A stretch of 61,732 bases of DNA from Phaeocystidibacter sp965659415. Lineage in GTDB: Bacteria > Bacteroidota > Bacteroidia > Flavobacteriales > Schleiferiaceae. The translations under genes and the position numbers were made by a program. Below the pieces are notes generated by a model. That model ran no database searches. It was given only the letters and a program-made list of their open reading frames with translations, and had not been told where the DNA came from. The DNA lies in NCBI GenBank assembly GCA_965659415.1, contig CBFHVA010000016.1, positions 1-61,732 on the forward strand, in the 5' to 3' direction. The stretch's first letter is position 1. Each line of letters opens with the position of its first letter. Shown one piece after another: positions 42,750-51,549 of the stretch.

Positions 42750-43760
42750 ATGAGTTATACTGCCCGAATTGCAGGCATGGGTTATTATGTTCCTGAGAAT
42801 GTGGTAACTAATGACGATCTCTCTAAATTAATGGATACTAACGATGACTGGATTACCGAGAGAACCGGAATCAAGGAACGTCGATTTGTAAAGGAAGGAG
42901 ATGGGAATTCAACTTCTGGAATGGGCGTTAAGGCAGCTAAAATGGCCATAGAGAACGCTGGTATCACTAAGGACGACATCGATTTCATCATATTCGCTAC
43001 GTTGAGTCCAGACTATTATTTCCCGGGACCAGGAGTATTGGTTCAGCGCGATTTAGGAATCAAGGAAATTGGCGCTCTAGATGTGCGCAATCAATGTTCT
43101 GGATTTGTCTATGCAATGAGTGTAGCTGATCAGTACATCCGTTCAGGAATGTATCAGAACATTTTAGTGATTGGCTCGGAACTGCACAGTGGAGGTTTAG
43201 ATATGACCACACGCGGACGAGGAGTGAGTGTTATTTTTGGTGATGGTGCTGGAGCTGCGGTTGTTCGTCGCTCTGAGAAAGAAGGTCAAGGAATTTTGAG
43301 CTCTCATCTGCATAGTCAAGGTGAGCATGCCAAAGAGTTGGCGTTAATTGGACCAGCTACTTCGCGTTGGGTAGACCAGATCATCGAGGATAACGACCCA
43401 GAAGAAACGGATTACTATCCTTACATGAATGGCAACTTTGTCTTCAAACATGCGGTGACTCGTTTCGAACAAGTAATCAATGAAGCGCTAGAAGCTAACG
43501 GTTTTCAAGCGAGCGATATTGACATGTTGATTCCGCATCAAGCCAACTTGCGCATCTCTCAATTCATAGCTAAGAAAATGGGCTTAGGTCCAGACCAAGT
43601 ATACAATAACATCATGCGCTATGGGAATACCACAGCCGCATCTATTCCAATTGCGCTAAGTGAAGCCTTGAAGGAAGGAAAGGTAAAAGAAGGAGACCTG
43701 GTTTGCCTTGCTGCTTTCGGCTCTGGATTCACGTGGGGATCTGTATTAATGCATTGGTGA
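42750..43760 (+). CDS. fabH: 3-oxoacyl-ACP synthase III (FabH)
   Basis: A 336-residue thiolase-fold enzyme that starts fatty-acid synthesis by condensing acyl-CoA with malonyl-ACP. The active-site cysteine is in VRNQCSGFVYAM (C116); histidine is in LIPHQANLRI (H263); asparagine is in RYGNTTAASIP (N293). The N-terminus YTARIAGMGYYVPENVVTND and GDGAGAAVV are typical. I chose the ATG at 42750; a TTG seven codons upstream is open. It is not next to the main fab operon, so it may be a paralog specialised for branched or other starters. Confidence 0.9.
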   Translation: MSYTARIAGMGYYVPENVVTNDDLSKLMDTNDDWITERTGIKERRFVKEGDGNSTSGMGVKAAKMAIENAGITKDDIDFIIFATLSPDYYFPGPGVLVQRDLGIKEIGALDVRNQCSGFVYAMSVADQYIRSGMYQNILVIGSELHSGGLDMTTRGRGVSVIFGDGAGAAVVRRSEKEGQGILSSHLHSQGEHAKELALIGPATSRWVDQIIEDNDPEETDYYPYMNGNFVFKHAVTRFEQVINEALEANGFQASDIDMLIPHQANLRISQFIAKKMGLGPDQVYNNIMRYGNTTAASIPIALSEALKEGKVKEGDLVCLAAFGSGFTWGSVLMHW

Positions 43761-43790
43761 ACCTAGTTCGCGTTTTGCTGTTGCTCACAC

Positions 43791-44492
43791 ATGCTTACAT
43801 CGGTAATCTCATTTACCTACAAAGGATTTAAGGATATTCGCTGGGCTTTGGCTCAGATGAAATTTATCCACCCCGAAATGGAAGACGTTTCGGGGTTGAC
43901 TTTTTATAAACTCCTAGGCAGTGGAGCAGGTAACGGTTTTTCTATTTGGCCCGACTTTACCACGTTCGTATTGATGACGGTTTGGGAAAGTAAAGAGGAC
44001 TTAAACACCTTCAGAGAAAAGCACCAAAGATTGAACGAAATGAAATTACGCTCGGTTTCTTGGGGAGGAGCCGTTTTAAGACCTTTCAAGGGACATGGCA
44101 CCTGGAATCAAAAGAATCCCTTTGTGTACGGAGCTGCGCCCGTAGGAGATGTTCCATTGGCCGTGCTCACTCGTGCAAGTATAGATCGCAAAAAAGCACT
44201 TCGATTTTGGTGGCGTGTACCTGGTGTGAGTAAGCATATAGAAAGAATGCCCGGGTTATTGTGGGCTAAGGGGGTAGGTGAACTACCTCTGGTTGAGCAG
44301 GCTACTCTCTCATTTTGGCGAAGCTCGGAAGAGCTGAATCAGTTTGCCTATAAACCCGGCGGAAAGCACCAGCCCATGGTGAAGATGACGCGTGAAGTGG
44401 GTTGGTATACAGAAGAGATGTTTGTTCGATTTGAAGTGCTCGCCTGGCAAGGAAGTTTTGAGAATTTGATCAATCAGCCTTCAAAAAACTAG
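43791..44492 (+). CDS. CrtA-like (spheroidene monooxygenase family) protein
   Basis: A 233-residue protein with the pattern of CrtA, the oxygenase that adds a keto group to spheroidene in phototrophic bacteria: GLTFYKLLGSGAGNGF near residue 35, PLAVLTRASIDRKKALRFWWRVPGVSKHI in the middle, LLWAKGVGELPLVEQATLSFW, and a C-terminal EVGWYTEEMFVRFEV. CrtA homologs occur in non-phototrophic Bacteroidota with unknown role. No carotenoid genes adjoin it here, so the substrate should not be assumed. Its stop overlaps that of the convergent gene in a shared CTAG. Confidence 0.75.
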   Translation: MLTSVISFTYKGFKDIRWALAQMKFIHPEMEDVSGLTFYKLLGSGAGNGFSIWPDFTTFVLMTVWESKEDLNTFREKHQRLNEMKLRSVSWGGAVLRPFKGHGTWNQKNPFVYGAAPVGDVPLAVLTRASIDRKKALRFWWRVPGVSKHIERMPGLLWAKGVGELPLVEQATLSFWRSSEELNQFAYKPGGKHQPMVKMTREVGWYTEEMFVRFEVLAWQGSFENLINQPSKN

Positions 44493-45481
44493 AACTGATA
44501 ATTCATCCGCAAGCCATACCTTGGAAAGGCATTTTCAGCCGCTCCATTGTCAAGTGATCGAGCATTGAAAACCATCATGAGTCTGTAATTGGCTAAACTC
44601 ACCCCCGCTTCCCATTGAAACGCTATTGAACTGCTCAAATTTGAACTAAGTGGGTTCTGTTCGACCAGTCCAACTCCAAAGTCTAGAAAAACAATGTGAA
44701 TATTGCTTGACCACCTCAAATTCAAGTTGTTGGATGCATTCCAATTGTAGAATTCAGCATTGAGCGAAGTTTCGAAGCCCAAGAGTAGGTAGTCGCCAAT
44801 TAGAATGCCATATTGAGCGAAATACCCAGCATATATGCCACCCTTCATGGTACGAGTACTTAATGGACTTTGATCTACAAGCATTAGCCCCACTTGAGGG
44901 TCGTGTGTCCAACCTAGCTTAATGATGCTTTTTATTTCTTGATATGAACCGGGTTCAACATAATCTGAATCAAAAAAGAGCGCACTGGAACCAAACTCAA
45001 CTTTTCCATTGGGTGCGTCAATTTTTAGCTCAAACCAACCCAGTGTAGTATCGTTTCCGTCGATAAAGTAAAATGTGTAATACTCCGAGCTGTCGAGAAC
45101 TGTCATCCACTCGCCATTCGCTGAATTACCGTAGGGGGTAAAGAGCAATTGGTTCACGCGGCTGTAATTAGACGCTATATACTTTGCCGTGTCCTTATGT
45201 TGACGCTCGGAAATACCAGAATGAAAGTTCCAATCCTCAGGAACTAAGAAACCCATATCTGCATTGATAAATTGAATCGCGTAAAAGCAAACCCCCGATG
45301 AACTGGGCACATCATCAGTGCCTTCAGACGACATTTGAAGCATCAAGTCCGCCTTGCCGTCGTTATTCAAATCCCAATAAGGAGAATCAATGGTGTAGTT
45401 GCTGCAAGGTTCCGGATATTCTGGCTGTGCAATAAGTGAATGCGCGAAAAAACCGAGAAAGGTAAGGAGTACGTTTTTCAT
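44489..45481 (-). CDS. Exported barrel-like protein of unknown function
   Basis: A 330-residue protein with a signal peptide (MKNVLLTFLGFFAHSLIA, then QPEYPEPC). Residues 20-190 form a domain with DLNNDGKADLMLQMS, a calcium-loop-like D-x-N-x-D-G pattern, and several aromatic strands. The last ~130 residues alternate in the manner of a small outer-membrane barrel and end MNYQF. I recognise no family. It is monocistronic and convergent with the CrtA-like gene. Confidence 0.6.
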   Translation of the reverse strand: MKNVLLTFLGFFAHSLIAQPEYPEPCSNYTIDSPYWDLNNDGKADLMLQMSSEGTDDVPSSSGVCFYAIQFINADMGFLVPEDWNFHSGISERQHKDTAKYIASNYSRVNQLLFTPYGNSANGEWMTVLDSSEYYTFYFIDGNDTTLGWFELKIDAPNGKVEFGSSALFFDSDYVEPGSYQEIKSIIKLGWTHDPQVGLMLVDQSPLSTRTMKGGIYAGYFAQYGILIGDYLLLGFETSLNAEFYNWNASNNLNLRWSSNIHIVFLDFGVGLVEQNPLSSNLSSSIAFQWEAGVSLANYRLMMVFNARSLDNGAAENAFPRYGLRMNYQF

Positions 45482-45524
45482 GCTTCTGTGTTAGCAGGAT
45501 TCATGCCGAAGGAAGCTTCCATCA

Positions 45525-46538
45525 CTATTTGCGTTTCATTACACGCTCAATAACGCGCTTTTCCACGTCAAATTCTCTGCGGTGGCTGAGTCCCAAGACG
45601 TGCACCGCATTCAACATAGACGGTAAGTCACCGGGTTCAGGTACGCCCAAGTCTCTCGCAGATTGGACGAGTACATTTTGCGGAATGAGCCCGATCAACT
45701 CAGAACCCATCACGCGAATACCCATGCGGTCGGCTTCGTGTTTAACGGCAGCAAAAACGCGACCTGGACTGCACTTTCGGATGTCCACAATATTGGTGCT
45801 TACCTGAGCATTTCCATATTCTGGGATTACCCATCCGATGGCCTTCACTCCTTCAAGTAAACCGGGGATTCGCTCCCTAGTTCCATCGTCGTTAAACTGC
45901 AATCGTCCTCGTTCTCGAATGGTTTCGGCGATGTGTTGTGCCATGTCCACATTCTTAGTTTGAAGATCGATGTTATAGGCAATCAAAAAGTGACGCGCTC
46001 CAATGACTGTCGCTCCGCTGCGCTTCCAAATGGCACCTTCGAAAGTTCCGAAATCGGGTTCCCAATATGGATCGCTAGCCTTTTGCTCAAGAGCTTCATA
46101 TTCGCCCTTGCGCAATTCGGCGAGGTTGCTCCGGGCTTCAGATGTCGCTGAAGCTTCGTAAAACCATCCTGGTATTCCTAGCTCCTCGCCAATTCGATAT
46201 CCAAACTGTTTTGCCAATTGAGCCACCTCCTCTAACGAGACTCCGCTTAGAGGAACAAAAGGACATACATCTACAGCACCTTGTCTGGGATGCTCACCGT
46301 CTTGTTTGCGCATGTCTACCGTGCGATTCACCACTTCAAACATGCGGAATGCCGCTTCGATTACTTGAGAAGGTGCACCCACAAAGGTAAAGACGGTTCG
46401 GTTGGCACCGTGACCTTGGTCGATGTGCAAGAGATGTACACCTTCAACCGAACGAATCGCCTCGACAATCTGCTTGATGACAGACTTATCGCGACCTTCG
46501 CTAACATTGGGAACACATTCTATTAGTGGACTAGCCAT
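45525..46538 (-). CDS. ftcD: Glutamate formimidoyltransferase
   Basis: A 337-residue enzyme transferring the formimino group of N-formimino-L-glutamate to tetrahydrofolate: IECVPNVSEGRDKSVIKQIV at the N-terminus, HLLHIDQGHGANRTVFTFVG (active-site His region), HPRQGAVDVCPFVPLSG, and IPEYGNAQVSTNIVDI. It is the transferase domain only; the cyclodeaminase half of the animal enzyme is absent. It is third in the leftward unit hutI-hutG-ftcD, 10 bp after hutG. Having both FtcD and HutG gives two possible fates for formiminoglutamate. Confidence 0.92.
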   Translation of the reverse strand: MASPLIECVPNVSEGRDKSVIKQIVEAIRSVEGVHLLHIDQGHGANRTVFTFVGAPSQVIEAAFRMFEVVNRTVDMRKQDGEHPRQGAVDVCPFVPLSGVSLEEVAQLAKQFGYRIGEELGIPGWFYEASATSEARSNLAELRKGEYEALEQKASDPYWEPDFGTFEGAIWKRSGATVIGARHFLIAYNIDLQTKNVDMAQHIAETIRERGRLQFNDDGTRERIPGLLEGVKAIGWVIPEYGNAQVSTNIVDIRKCSPGRVFAAVKHEADRMGIRVMGSELIGLIPQNVLVQSARDLGVPEPGDLPSMLNAVHVLGLSHRREFDVEKRVIERVMKRK

Positions 46539-46548
46539 GCTCGTTTCT

Positions 46549-47580
46549 TTAGTTCATTTTCGCCTTCATCGCATCAGCCATTAAACAGGCCAAAACCTTT
46601 CCCAATTCCGAGAGTTGATGGGCAGAGGCCAATCCTGCTGACCCCTCGCAAATATGTAAGTACTTAGATTCTGGACGTATAGCCGTTCTGTGTATGTATT
46701 GTCGCGCCTCTTCTAGTGAAAAACCTGTAGGAGTAGCCGCGCTAACGGGTACTCCTGGAATACTGTCAAGGTCTATTTCAATGCCAAACGGTCCCTCTGA
46801 AACGAAATCCAAAGAATCATCTATAGCTTGATGATAAGGTAAAATTTGTCGCACGGTGATATCTTCAAATGTGCTATATCGCAAATCAGGATCTCGTCTA
46901 AGCAAACTAAGCATGCTGTGCGAGTTATAGCTCTCGTGCAAACCCACAACGGCATATCTATCCAGAATACCATTTTCATGAGCGTATCTAAAGCCATTAC
47001 CACTATGTCGACCTTCCATCTCACGATAATCAGCATGAGGATCCAGATTAATTGCCGACAAAACGGTTTCAAAAGCATCGAACCAACCTGCCAAGATTGG
47101 ATATACATTATTGTGTCCACCGCCTATCACGATGGGGAACAGCCCGGCCTTGAATATGGAGGCGAGCACTGTTCTGACACGGCTATCGATTTCCGCTGTA
47201 AGAGAACGAAGGGCAGCTAAACCTTCTGACGTATCTTCTCTCAACGAGCGAGCCTCTTGCATGAGGTCATCAGTGTGTACGGCACCCAGCAGAAGAATGT
47301 TCTCTCCGTGCAACAGTGCGTTGTCCTGTATGTTGCACAATCCGCGTAGGGCGGGTTCCCAAGTGCTCGCTGCTCCGGGTCTTCCGCAATTTGCTCGGAT
47401 GCCCACATCTTCCGGTATGAAAACGACGGCAAAAGCGGCCTCGCTTTTAGTCAGGTTTTCTTCAAAATCTCCTTCCTCACTGAGCAGTTTTATTTTTTGG
47501 CCGATTTTCTCTTCTCCATTTCTCACAGATGTATGAGAAAGTACAAAGGCGCGGTCGAATAGGTTTAAGAGTTGATTCAT
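46549..47580 (-). CDS. hutG: Formimidoylglutamase (arginase family)
   Basis: A 343-residue arginase/agmatinase-fold hydrolase. Metal ligands are visible in GGGHNNVYPI (first His), LDPHADYREME (DxHxD-type), and IEIDLDSIPG (DxD), the binuclear Mn site. It cleaves formiminoglutamate to glutamate and formamide. Its ATG overlaps the hutI stop (ATGA), so translation is coupled. The context with hutI and ftcD makes the substrate assignment firm; agmatinase activity is less likely. Confidence 0.9.
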   Translation of the reverse strand: MNQLLNLFDRAFVLSHTSVRNGEEKIGQKIKLLSEEGDFEENLTKSEAAFAVVFIPEDVGIRANCGRPGAASTWEPALRGLCNIQDNALLHGENILLLGAVHTDDLMQEARSLREDTSEGLAALRSLTAEIDSRVRTVLASIFKAGLFPIVIGGGHNNVYPILAGWFDAFETVLSAINLDPHADYREMEGRHSGNGFRYAHENGILDRYAVVGLHESYNSHSMLSLLRRDPDLRYSTFEDITVRQILPYHQAIDDSLDFVSEGPFGIEIDLDSIPGVPVSAATPTGFSLEEARQYIHRTAIRPESKYLHICEGSAGLASAHQLSELGKVLACLMADAMKAKMN

Positions 47581-48836
47581 GGCTCGAATTCTTTGAAGGG
47601 TACGCCATTGATCAGTACGCGATCGATGCTATTACGTGCAAAATTATAAGGAATATAGCCCAGGCTGTTCATCTCCTCGGTGACAATCAAGTTGGCCTTT
47701 TTCCCTTTAGCGATGCTGCCCATTTCATCTTGCAACCCCAAAGCATAGGCAGCATTGTGTGTAAGAGCGGTTAGGGCCTCTTGGGGTGTCATCTTCATCT
47801 GAATACATGCCAAACTCCATACGAAGAGCAAATTGCCTGAAGGGGTACTTCCGGGGTTGTAGTCGGAGGCCAGGGCTACGGGTAAATCGTTTTTGATCAA
47901 CTCTCGAACGGGAGTGTACGGAATACCCAGAAAAAAAGAACAGCTAGGCAGTGCAACAGGCATGCAGTTGGAACCTTGCAGGACCGTATAGTCCTCTTCA
48001 TTCATTACCTCGAGATGGTCTACGCTGAGCGCACGGTTATCTACACCAGTCTTCACTCCGCCAAAAGCATTGAACTGATTGACATGCACTTTTGGAATCA
48101 TTCCATGCTCAACACCTGCTTTCAGAATGCGGTCGGTTTGTTTCAAATTGAAATATCCCTTCTCGCAGAATACATCGATGTAATCGGCGAGATTCTCTTC
48201 CGCAACCTTGGGTATCATTTCGTTCACTACTAGATCCACATATTCATCGGGGTTCTCCTTGAATTCAGGAGGTATGGCATGCGCTCCTAGAAAAGTGACA
48301 GAAACAGGAATGTCAACTCGCTTTTTAATTCGATTAGCCACGCGGAGCATTTTGAGCTCTGCCTCTAGAGTAAGACCGTAACCGCTTTTGATTTCAACGG
48401 CGGTAGTTCCAGTGCGTACCATTTCATTTAAACGCGCCATGGATTCGTCATAAAGTCGCTCTTCATCAATGGCTGCCATTTTTGCCGCACTGTTCAATAT
48501 GCCCCCGCCTCGTGCGGCTATTTCTTCATAGGATAGCCCCTGGATTCGGTCCTCAAACTCACGGTCTCTAGGCTCCGCAAAAACTAAATGGGTGTGACTG
48601 TCAATTAAACCTGGAATTACCCATTTGCCTGTACAATCTTCAACCCCGGTGAGGCCTGCGATATCCTCAGGAGGAAGGTCTTTCATAGAACCGAAATCGG
48701 AGATATGGCCGTCAATTATCTCGAGGAAGGCGTTTTCTATTTCACGTATCTGGTTCATTTCCTTCCCTTTGAGAAAAGGTCGAGGTTGATCCTCTACATG
48801 TACCAGCTTTTTGATGTTTGTCAGGAGTCGTTTCAT
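47577..48836 (-). CDS. hutI: Imidazolonepropionase
   Basis: A 419-residue amidohydrolase that opens the imidazolone ring in histidine degradation. The zinc site is in PGLIDSHTHLVFAEPRDREF (HxH); GGGILNSAA, EIKSGYGLTLEAELKMLRV and VTFLGAHAIPPEF are diagnostic of HutI, as is SDYNPGSTPSGNL with the last metal Asp. I chose the ATG at 48836 (MKRLLTNIKKL). It is the first gene of the unit; hutH and hutU are not in the window. Confidence 0.93.
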   Translation of the reverse strand: MKRLLTNIKKLVHVEDQPRPFLKGKEMNQIREIENAFLEIIDGHISDFGSMKDLPPEDIAGLTGVEDCTGKWVIPGLIDSHTHLVFAEPRDREFEDRIQGLSYEEIAARGGGILNSAAKMAAIDEERLYDESMARLNEMVRTGTTAVEIKSGYGLTLEAELKMLRVANRIKKRVDIPVSVTFLGAHAIPPEFKENPDEYVDLVVNEMIPKVAEENLADYIDVFCEKGYFNLKQTDRILKAGVEHGMIPKVHVNQFNAFGGVKTGVDNRALSVDHLEVMNEEDYTVLQGSNCMPVALPSCSFFLGIPYTPVRELIKNDLPVALASDYNPGSTPSGNLLFVWSLACIQMKMTPQEALTALTHNAAYALGLQDEMGSIAKGKKANLIVTEEMNSLGYIPYNFARNSIDRVLINGVPFKEFEP

Positions 48837-48965
48837 GGGATAACGAATATACAAAACAGCAAGCCGATATCAGCGGAATAGGTAGGCTTCATCCACGTGT
48901 GAATTGCGGAAATAACTTACGATTCCCCTTTGAAAAAGGAAGTACCTTGAAAGCGTAAAAGTGTG

Positions 48966-48995
48966 TTGTAAGACCGCCTTAAAGCCCTATTTTTG
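48966..48995 (+). promoter_or_regulatory. Promoter of aroC (TTG-N19-TATTTTTG)
   Basis: TTG at 48966-48968 and TATTTTTG at 48988-48995 are 19 bp apart, the Bacteroidota consensus. The -7 box ends 4 nt before the ATG at 49000, the same geometry as the GbsR gene, implying a leaderless aroC transcript. Confidence 0.75.
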
Positions 48996-48999
48996 AAAG

Positions 49000-50064
49000 A
49001 TGGCCGGTAATACGTTTGGCAATAGTTTAAAGCTTACCACATTCGGTGAATCTCACGGTGTGGCAATAGGGGGGATTTTAGAAGGATTCCCAGCAGGAGT
49101 TAAGGTGGATTTCGATGCGATTCAACTCGCGTTAGATCGAAGAAAACCCGGACAGTCGGAATTAACCACAGATAGAAAGGAGAGCGACACGGTTCAGTTC
49201 TTATCTGGATTCCACGAAGGTGTTTCAATTGGAACGCCCATCGGATTTATCATTCCGAATACCAATCAGAAAAGCAAAGATTACGATGCATTGAAAGAGG
49301 TGTACCGACCTTCTCATGCTGATTATACTTGGGACGCCAAGTTTGGCCGCCGAGACCATAGAGGCGGAGGTCGAAGTTCAGCTCGTGAAACTGCGTGCCG
49401 AGTTGTAGGAGGAGCTCTAGCCGCTCAACTTCTATCGGGCGTTGAGGTCAGGGCATATGTGCAAAGTGTAGGTGAGATATCTACACAAACAGATTACCGA
49501 GAGCTCAATTTGAATGCCATCGATGATTCTCCCATTCGTTGTCCAGACCCTCAAGTTTCTAAGAAGATGGAAGCTTACGTGCTCGATCTCAAAGAAAAAG
49601 GAGATTCAGCAGGAGGATGCATCCAATGTGTTATAACTGGGGTGCCCGCTGGTTGGGGAGAACCGGTTTTTGACAAATTACATGCTCGACTTGGAGCAGC
49701 AATGCTCAGCATAAATGCAGTTAAAGGATTTGAATACGGATCTGGCTTTGCTGGAACGGAACGGACTGGATCCGAATTGAATGATGAGATCCAATCCCTT
49801 GGGGTGAACAAGACGAATCACTCCGGAGGGGTGCAAGGTGGAATTTCAAACGGGGAGGATATTTACTTCCGCGTAGCGTTCAAGCCCATAGCTAGCATTA
49901 AATCAAAGCAGCGAACGATTAATAAGCAAGGTGATCAAGTTGACCTCCAGGTTGAAGGTAGACATGACCCAACCGTTTTACCTAGAGCTGTACCCATTGT
50001 AGAAGCCATGGCTCAACTCGCTTTGGCCGACCTGATGCTTCAGAGTAGAACCAATCAACTATAA
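49000..50064 (+). CDS. aroC: Chorismate synthase
   Basis: A 354-residue enzyme making chorismate from EPSP, the last shikimate-pathway step, with reduced FMN as cofactor. Signatures: GNSLKLTTFGESHGVAIG at residues 5-22, DRKESDTVQFLSG, RRDHRGGGRSSARETACRV and the C-terminal GRHDPTVLPRAVPIVEAM. The start is firm, as the family begins just before this motif. Length is normal. The symporter gene follows after 15 bp and is likely co-transcribed. Confidence 0.95.
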   Translation: MAGNTFGNSLKLTTFGESHGVAIGGILEGFPAGVKVDFDAIQLALDRRKPGQSELTTDRKESDTVQFLSGFHEGVSIGTPIGFIIPNTNQKSKDYDALKEVYRPSHADYTWDAKFGRRDHRGGGRSSARETACRVVGGALAAQLLSGVEVRAYVQSVGEISTQTDYRELNLNAIDDSPIRCPDPQVSKKMEAYVLDLKEKGDSAGGCIQCVITGVPAGWGEPVFDKLHARLGAAMLSINAVKGFEYGSGFAGTERTGSELNDEIQSLGVNKTNHSGGVQGGISNGEDIYFRVAFKPIASIKSKQRTINKQGDQVDLQVEGRHDPTVLPRAVPIVEAMAQLALADLMLQSRTNQL

Positions 50065-50079
50065 ACGAACTTCGCCTTC

Positions 50080-51531
50080 ATGAAGAAGCTACCCCTACAC
50101 GTCCGCATAATTATTGCCCTAGTCCTAGGTATCATTTGGGCCATTTTGTCAAGCGTTTTTGGCTGGACAGATTTCACCCTGAGTTGGATTAAGCCGTTTG
50201 GTGATATGTTCATCAACGTGCTGAAGATGATCGCCGTTCCGTTGGTGCTTTTCAGTGTGATTTCCGGTATTCACAGCTTGGGAGGAGGAGCAGCCTTGGG
50301 CAGACTAGGAGCAAAGACGCTCGGTTTTTACCTCGTAACTACGGTGTTTGCCATTTCGCTCGGGTTAACATTGGTCAATCTCATTCAGCCGGGGAGTTTT
50401 GCTGGTGATGAAAATCTTGCTATAAATCGCATCAAATATGAGCTTTGGGCTGAAAACAATGGCGTGGAAATAAAAGATGATTTGCGCCTTAGTGCCGACC
50501 CAAAGTATGCCGCCTATTTGGATAGCGCACAGTCGGCCTTCAGTGCTGAGAATGACCCTCAACAAATGAGCGAGGCGGTGGCCAAAGCCATGGAGTCCGC
50601 TCAATCTCAAAAGGATAAAGGACCGCTGAATTTCCTTGTTGAAATGGTTCCGAGTAACATCTTCAAATCCTTCACCGAATACGAGATGCTTCAAGTGATT
50701 TTCTTCGCCATTCTCTTCGGATTGGTGATGGTGAATCTCCCACATGAGAAAACAGTAGCCATGAAGGGTTTTGTGGATAGTGCCAACGAAATCTTTATCA
50801 AGATGGTGGATCTGGTCATGATGTTTGCCCCCTTCTTCGTGTTTGCCTTAATGGCCGGTGCTATGGCGAAAATGGCAGGTGATGATTTAGGAGCCATGCT
50901 AGACACTTTTAAAGCTCTGGGAGTATATAGCTTAGTAGTTGTGCTAGGTTTGGTAATCATGGCCTTTGGTGTGTATCCTATGGTTATTGCTTCGCGTATA
51001 TCGAAGGCAGCGAATTGGTCTTTTGGAAAGTCGTACATGTACTTTTTGAAAGGTATACGCCCAGCCCAATTGCTTGCATTTAGTACGAGTTCATCGGCAG
51101 CGACTTTGCCAGTTACCATTGAATGTGTGAATGATAATCTTGGAGTGGAAGAAGAGGTGTCGAGTTTCGTTCTGCCTATTGGTGCAACGGTGAACATGGA
51201 TGGAACAAGTCTTTATCAAGCCGTAGCGGTGGTGTTTTTGGCCCAGCTGCACATGGTTGAGCTCGATTTTGCGCAGCAGGTTACCATCGTCTTGACGGCT
51301 ACATTGGCGTCCATTGGTTCCGCTGCTGTACCAAGCGCCGGACTTATAATGCTCATTCTTGTTTTATCGAGTGTCGGACTAAATCCGGCTTGGATTGCGC
51401 TCATTTTCCCGATTGATCGCTTATTAGATATGTGCAGAACGGTAGTGAATGTGACGGGTGATGCAACCGTATCTTCTTTGGTCGCACAAACAGAAAACAA
51501 GTTGCACATCGTTATGGATAACCAGGAGTAA
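50080..51531 (+). CDS. Dicarboxylate/glutamate:cation symporter (DAACS family)
   Basis: A 483-residue inner-membrane transporter of the GltP/DctA family. It has the hairpin signature FSTSSSAATLPVTIECV, GATVNMDGTSLYQA, and the DRLLDMCRTVVNVTGD helix with the conserved Asp and Asn-type substrate site. A loop of about 90 residues after the third helix is larger than in many members. It imports C4-dicarboxylates or glutamate/aspartate with Na+ or H+; the sequence alone does not decide which. It follows aroC by 15 bp. Confidence 0.9.
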   Translation: MKKLPLHVRIIIALVLGIIWAILSSVFGWTDFTLSWIKPFGDMFINVLKMIAVPLVLFSVISGIHSLGGGAALGRLGAKTLGFYLVTTVFAISLGLTLVNLIQPGSFAGDENLAINRIKYELWAENNGVEIKDDLRLSADPKYAAYLDSAQSAFSAENDPQQMSEAVAKAMESAQSQKDKGPLNFLVEMVPSNIFKSFTEYEMLQVIFFAILFGLVMVNLPHEKTVAMKGFVDSANEIFIKMVDLVMMFAPFFVFALMAGAMAKMAGDDLGAMLDTFKALGVYSLVVVLGLVIMAFGVYPMVIASRISKAANWSFGKSYMYFLKGIRPAQLLAFSTSSSAATLPVTIECVNDNLGVEEEVSSFVLPIGATVNMDGTSLYQAVAVVFLAQLHMVELDFAQQVTIVLTATLASIGSAAVPSAGLIMLILVLSSVGLNPAWIALIFPIDRLLDMCRTVVNVTGDATVSSLVAQTENKLHIVMDNQE

Positions 51532-51549
51532 CATTAAAGCATCCAAACC

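Noticed and set aside
43760..44492. Carotenoid biosynthesis cluster around the CrtA-like gene
   Set aside because: No phytoene synthase, desaturase or cyclase is present on either side.
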